This document shows, piece after piece, positions 61,360 to 64,000 of a stretch of 64,000 bases of DNA. The DNA is from Paractinoplanes atraurantiacus. Its GTDB lineage: Bacteria; Actinomycetota; Actinomycetes; Mycobacteriales; Micromonosporaceae. Location of the stretch: the NCBI RefSeq assembly GCF_900215205.1, contig NZ_OBDY01000004.1:292348-356347 (forward strand), written 5' to 3'. The notes under the pieces were generated by a model, which was not told the origin of the DNA, ran no database searches, and worked only from the letters and a program-made list of their open reading frames with translations. The first letter of the stretch is position 1. Each line of letters starts with the position of its first letter. A program made the position numbers and the translations under genes.

Positions 61360-61860
61360 TTACTCCGCGAGCTCGCACAGCTCGAACTCGCCCGTGGACG
61401 TGCTCTGGTCGAGCTCGGCGGTCAGCTGCTCGACGTCGCCGCCGGCGTAGGTCGCCTCGACGGGCACCGAGATGTCGTAGGTCAGGTCGGCTTCACCGAG
61501 ACGCCACGAGACGATCGGCTCCTCGGCCGAGACCCGGGCGCGGAAATCGGCCTGGGACTCCCGGCGCCGGGCGCTTTCGCAGAGATCGTCGTACGCCGCC
61601 GCGTAGTTCCCGGCCTTCAGCGCGTTCAGATAGTCGTCGACCGCGGCGTGGGCCTGCTCCTGGAGGGCGCTGGACCCGGCCGAGACGAGGCCGATGAGCG
61701 CCGCGACGCCGCCGCCGCAGACCAGCACCATCACCGTGCCGGCGATGCCGAGGCCCATGCCGATGCGCCGGCCCTTTCCCTCGACCGGCGGCGCCGGGAA
61801 GGGCGGCTGCACGCCGGGACCCCGAGGGGGCGGCGGGACGAAGGGCGGCGCCGTGGTCAT
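61360..61860 (-). CDS. DUF4878-like membrane-anchored protein
   Basis: 166 residues. A Pro-rich cytoplasmic start (APPFVPPPPRGPG) and basic KGKGRR lead to one membrane helix (about 30-52, MVLVCGGGVAALIGLVSAG). The outer domain AHAAVDDYLNALKAGNYAAAYDDLCESARRR resembles the DUF4878/NTF2-like lumazine-type sensor seen in many actinobacterial membrane proteins. The ATG at 61860 lacks a clear Shine-Dalgarno. It is the second gene of a small minus-strand group with the monooxygenase-like gene; role unknown. Confidence 0.7.
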   Translation of the reverse strand: MTTAPPFVPPPPRGPGVQPPFPAPPVEGKGRRIGMGLGIAGTVMVLVCGGGVAALIGLVSAGSSALQEQAHAAVDDYLNALKAGNYAAAYDDLCESARRRESQADFRARVSAEEPIVSWRLGEADLTYDISVPVEATYAGGDVEQLTAELDQSTSTGEFELCELAE

Positions 61861-61877
61861 GTCGGCAACAGTAGTCG

Positions 61878-62219
61878 TCAGCGCCAGGGCTCGGAGGCCC
61901 GGTCGCTCTCCGCCTCGACCACCGGTGAGCCGGGCGCGGCCGAGGCGAGCGTCTCGAACGCGGACGGCTCGTCGAGCGAGCGGGCGAGCAGCGGGGTGGC
62001 GTTCACCTTCACCTCGAAGGCGCCCAGCGCGCGCCGGTAGGCTCCCACCGACTCCCATTCGGTGACGAGCGTCCATCGGGTGGGGTCCTCGAGCGCGCGG
62101 GCGAGCCGCCCGGAGAGATATCCGGGTCGCTCGGCCAGGGCGGCGAGGGCGGCGTGGGCCTGGGCGACGAATTCCTCGCGCGTGTCCGGTGGCACGTCGA
62201 AGCGGTTGAGCACCAGCAT
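61878..62219 (-). CDS. Antibiotic biosynthesis monooxygenase-like protein (ABM fold)
   Basis: 113 residues from the ATG at 62219. MLVLNRFDVPPDTREEFVAQAHAAL and YLSGRLARALEDPTRWTLVTEWESVGAYRRAL show the dimeric alpha/beta ferredoxin-like ABM fold, which includes heme-degrading and quinone-forming monooxygenases as well as many uncharacterised proteins. A flexible Ala/Ser-rich tail follows. It ends 18 bases before the next minus-strand gene. Substrate unknown. Confidence 0.8.
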   Translation of the reverse strand: MLVLNRFDVPPDTREEFVAQAHAALAALAERPGYLSGRLARALEDPTRWTLVTEWESVGAYRRALGAFEVKVNATPLLARSLDEPSAFETLASAAPGSPVVEAESDRASEPWR

Positions 62220-62256
62220 GGCGACAGGGTACGAGAGGCGAGACAGGGGTGACGCG

Positions 62257-62511
62257 GTGACACCGTCCGACAATGTGCTGCGCCGGCTGGCCCGGGTGAG
62301 CCCGACCACGGCCTTCATCGTGGCGCTGGCCGTTCTGATGGCGGGCCTGTTCCTGCCCGGCATCGTCGGGGCGGCCTTGTTGTTCCTGCTCGGGGCGGGC
62401 CTGGCCACGCTGACCTTCACGACCTGGCCGGTGCAGTCGCCGTCGACCCGCGTCATCCGGGTGATCATGCTCGTTCTTCTTCTCGCCGCGGCGATCGCCA
62501 AGGCGCTGTGA
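62257..62511 (+). CDS. Small integral membrane protein (DUF6703-like)
   Basis: 84 residues from a GTG with AGGGG seven bases upstream. NVLRRLARVSPTTAFIVALAVLMAGLFLPG, then a Leu-rich second helix and RVIRVIMLVLLLAAAIAKAL as a third, so it is almost entirely membrane-embedded. It resembles the short DUF6703 proteins of Micromonosporaceae. Function unknown. It precedes the Zur box by 17 bases. Confidence 0.7.
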   Translation: MTPSDNVLRRLARVSPTTAFIVALAVLMAGLFLPGIVGAALLFLLGAGLATLTFTTWPVQSPSTRVIRVIMLVLLLAAAIAKAL

Positions 62512-62528
62512 CGCGACCCATGCGCTTT

Positions 62529-62549
62529 TGACAATCATTATCATTGTCG
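62529..62549 (+). promoter_or_regulatory. Zur-type operator
   Basis: TGACAAT-N7-ATTGTCG with a CATTATC centre, an imperfect palindrome matching the AT-rich actinobacterial Zur (FurB) box. It lies 16 bases upstream of the zinc-binding lipoprotein start, overlapping the probable promoter. Zur with zinc bound would repress the operon. Confidence 0.8.
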
Positions 62550-62564
62550 GCGACAGTAGATGCT

Positions 62565-63467
62565 ATGCGCCGCCGCCTCTTCGCCCTCCTGCTCCCACTG
62601 GCATTCGTGGCGGGCTGCGGCAGCGGCTCCGCGACCGAGGACGGCAAGCTGGCCGTGGTCACCGCCTTCTACCCGCTGCAGTTCCTCAGCGAGCGCATCG
62701 GCGGCGACCAGGTGAGCGTCTCCAACCTCACCAAGCCCGGCGCCGAGCCGCATGACATCGAGCTCACCCCGCGCCAGGTGGGTGACGTCGCGGGCGCCGG
62801 CCTGGTCGTCTATCTCAAGGGCTTCCAGCCGGCGGTCGACGAGGCCGTCGCCCAGGAGGGCAAGGACCACGCGTTCGACGCCGCCTCGGTGGTCAGCCTG
62901 CTGGCCGCGACCGAGGACGACGACCACGAGCACGAGACGGCCGAGGGCGGCATGGACCCGCACGTCTGGCTCGACCCGGTCCGCTTCGCCACCATCGCCG
63001 ACAAGCTCGGCGAGCGCCTCGGCCAGGCCGACCCCGAGCACGCCGCCGACTACAAGGCCCGGGCCACGGCCCTGCACGCCGAGCTCGACAAGCTGAACAC
63101 CGAATACGCGACCGGGCTCAAGACCTGTGCGCGCCGGGAACTGGTGACCAGCCACGAGGCGTTCCACTACCTGGCCGACCGCTACGACCTCACCGAGGTC
63201 GGCATCACCGGCATCTCGCCCGAGGCCGAGCCCTCCCCGCAGCGTCTGGCCGAGGTGGCCAGGACGGCCAAGGAGACCGGCACCACCACGATCTTCTTCG
63301 AGACGCTGGTCAGCCCGGCCGTGGCCGAGACCATCGCCCGCGAGGTCGGCGCCAAGACCGCCGTCCTCGACCCCCTGGAAGGCCTCACCGACAGCAACGC
63401 CGATTACTTCTCCGTGATGCGCGCCAACCTGACCGCCATCACCACCGCACTGGGGTGCACAGCATGA
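62565..63467 (+). CDS. znuA: Zinc ABC transporter substrate-binding lipoprotein (ZnuA-like)
   Basis: 300 residues from the ATG at 62565. MRRRLFALLLPLAFVAGC is a lipoprotein signal (Cys18). The cluster A-I metal-binding fold has the conserved ligands His in GAEPHDIELTP, MDPHVWLDP, LVTSHEAFHYLADRY and the late Asp in VLDPLEGLT. The acidic His-rich loop DDDHEHE is typical of zinc- rather than manganese-specific members. It overlaps the ATPase gene by four bases and lies behind a Zur box, so zinc is the expected substrate. Confidence 0.93.
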   Translation: MRRRLFALLLPLAFVAGCGSGSATEDGKLAVVTAFYPLQFLSERIGGDQVSVSNLTKPGAEPHDIELTPRQVGDVAGAGLVVYLKGFQPAVDEAVAQEGKDHAFDAASVVSLLAATEDDDHEHETAEGGMDPHVWLDPVRFATIADKLGERLGQADPEHAADYKARATALHAELDKLNTEYATGLKTCARRELVTSHEAFHYLADRYDLTEVGITGISPEAEPSPQRLAEVARTAKETGTTTIFFETLVSPAVAETIAREVGAKTAVLDPLEGLTDSNADYFSVMRANLTAITTALGCTA

Positions 63468-64000
63468 GCATCGTCGACGTACGCCATCTGGCCGTCGGAT
63501 ACGAGGGCCGGGAGATCCTGCACGACGTCTCCCTGAGCGTCGACCAGAAAGAGGTCGTCGCCATCCTCGGCGCCAACGGATCCGGCAAGTCCACGCTGAT
63601 CCGCACGATCCTCGGCCTGGTACCGATCGGCCGCGGCGAGATCGACCTGTTCGAGACGCCGCAGCGGCGCTTCAAGCAGTGGGCCCGGGTCGGCTATGTG
63701 CCGCAGCGTCTCGGCGCCGGCAGCGGGGTGCCGGCCACGGTCGGCGAGGTCGTCGCCTCGGGCCGCCTGGCCCGCCGCGGCATCTTCCGGCTGCCCGGCG
63801 CGGCCGACAAGACGGCCGTGCGCGACGCGCTGACCGATGTCGGCCTGCTCGACCGCATCAACGACCCGGTCTCCACGCTCTCGGGTGGGCAGCAGCAGCG
63901 TACGTTGATCGCCCGGGCCCTGGCCGGCAAGCCGGACCTGCTGGTCCTGGACGAGCCCACCGCCGGTGTCGACGCGGCCAGCCAGGAGGCGTTCGCGGCC
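63464..64000 (+). CDS. znuC: Zinc ABC transporter ATP-binding protein, 3' end beyond window
   Basis: At least 179 residues; the gene runs off the right edge. Walker A GANGSGKST, signature LSGGQQQRTL and Walker B LLVLDEPTAG are intact. YVPQRLGAGSG holds the Q-loop. The ATG overlaps the stop of the binding-protein gene. The missing part should include only the C-terminal end of the ATPase, and a ZnuB-like permease gene is expected next (inference). Confidence 0.92.
   Translation, partial: MSIVDVRHLAVGYEGREILHDVSLSVDQKEVVAILGANGSGKSTLIRTILGLVPIGRGEIDLFETPQRRFKQWARVGYVPQRLGAGSGVPATVGEVVASGRLARRGIFRLPGAADKTAVRDALTDVGLLDRINDPVSTLSGGQQQRTLIARALAGKPDLLVLDEPTAGVDAASQEAFAA

Overview
The window is high-GC actinobacterial DNA. 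The SD-led starts with many GTG codons, the tight ATGA/GTGA gene overlaps, the DUF4926, DUF2786 and roadblock families and the tRNA genes without a complete encoded CCA all fit Micromonosporaceae, most likely Actinoplanes or a close relative (inference from gene content; no 16S or marker alignment was possible). It is a chromosomal segment with housekeeping genes (dgt, dnaG, dusB, glyS, zinc uptake) interleaved with accessory islands. No prophage, CRISPR array or replication origin was seen.

Layout. 1-8.8 kb: a gene cut by the left edge, tRNA-CAU and tRNA-Asn (each followed by the same double hairpin), a FAD amine-oxidase-like enzyme, a ThrE-type exporter, a YtxH-like protein, two TIM-barrel isomerase-like proteins (one EboE-like), a gene-poor stretch with a 172-bp inverted-repeat element, a DUF4926 protein, an HTH protein and a lipoprotein. 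8.7-14.6 kb: a four-gene minus-strand operon with an intact CHAT protease, a second CHAT-like protein that has lost both catalytic residues, a 333-residue unknown and a 53-residue protein. 15-18.7 kb: formaldehyde dehydrogenase, aldo/keto reductase, epimerase and a secreted matrixin-like metalloprotease.

18.9-24.7 kb: a DUF2786 protein, then a polymorphic-toxin and type VII secretion-like island: an RNase-type toxin, three tandem paralogous probable immunity genes, YbaB-, EspC- and WXG100-like genes, a second toxin-like gene and, overlapping it, a TrpF-like TIM-barrel protein that may be its immunity protein. 24.7-28.4 kb: a NodB deacetylase-GT2 fusion divergent from a GH18 lipoprotein. 28.5-33.4 kb: three overlapping genes, a DUF559 nuclease, a small probable winged-helix protein and a 1101-residue AAA-HerA double ATPase; this is the best candidate for an undescribed defence or DNA-processing system.

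33.6-39.8 kb: a ROK regulator, sugar ABC importer and Gfo/Idh/MocA oxidoreductase form one operon with a palindromic candidate operator and a strong terminator. 39.8-46 kb: YihY-like protein, secreted protein, an ABC-2 exporter operon and an ISL3-family insertion sequence (transposase broken by a nonsense codon and a frameshift) abutting an older ISL3 relic. 46-50 kb: dgt, dnaG and a small gene, plus a VOC protein. 50.2-53.8 kb: a roadblock/DUF4388 operon without a GTPase, then a second DUF2786 paralogue. 53.9-64 kb: an MFS transporter with a roughly 260-residue Ala/Pro/Thr insertion, a frameshifted DUF1269 gene, dusB, two unknowns, an XdhC-like protein, glyS, small genes, and a zinc importer operon behind a Zur-type box that runs off the right edge.
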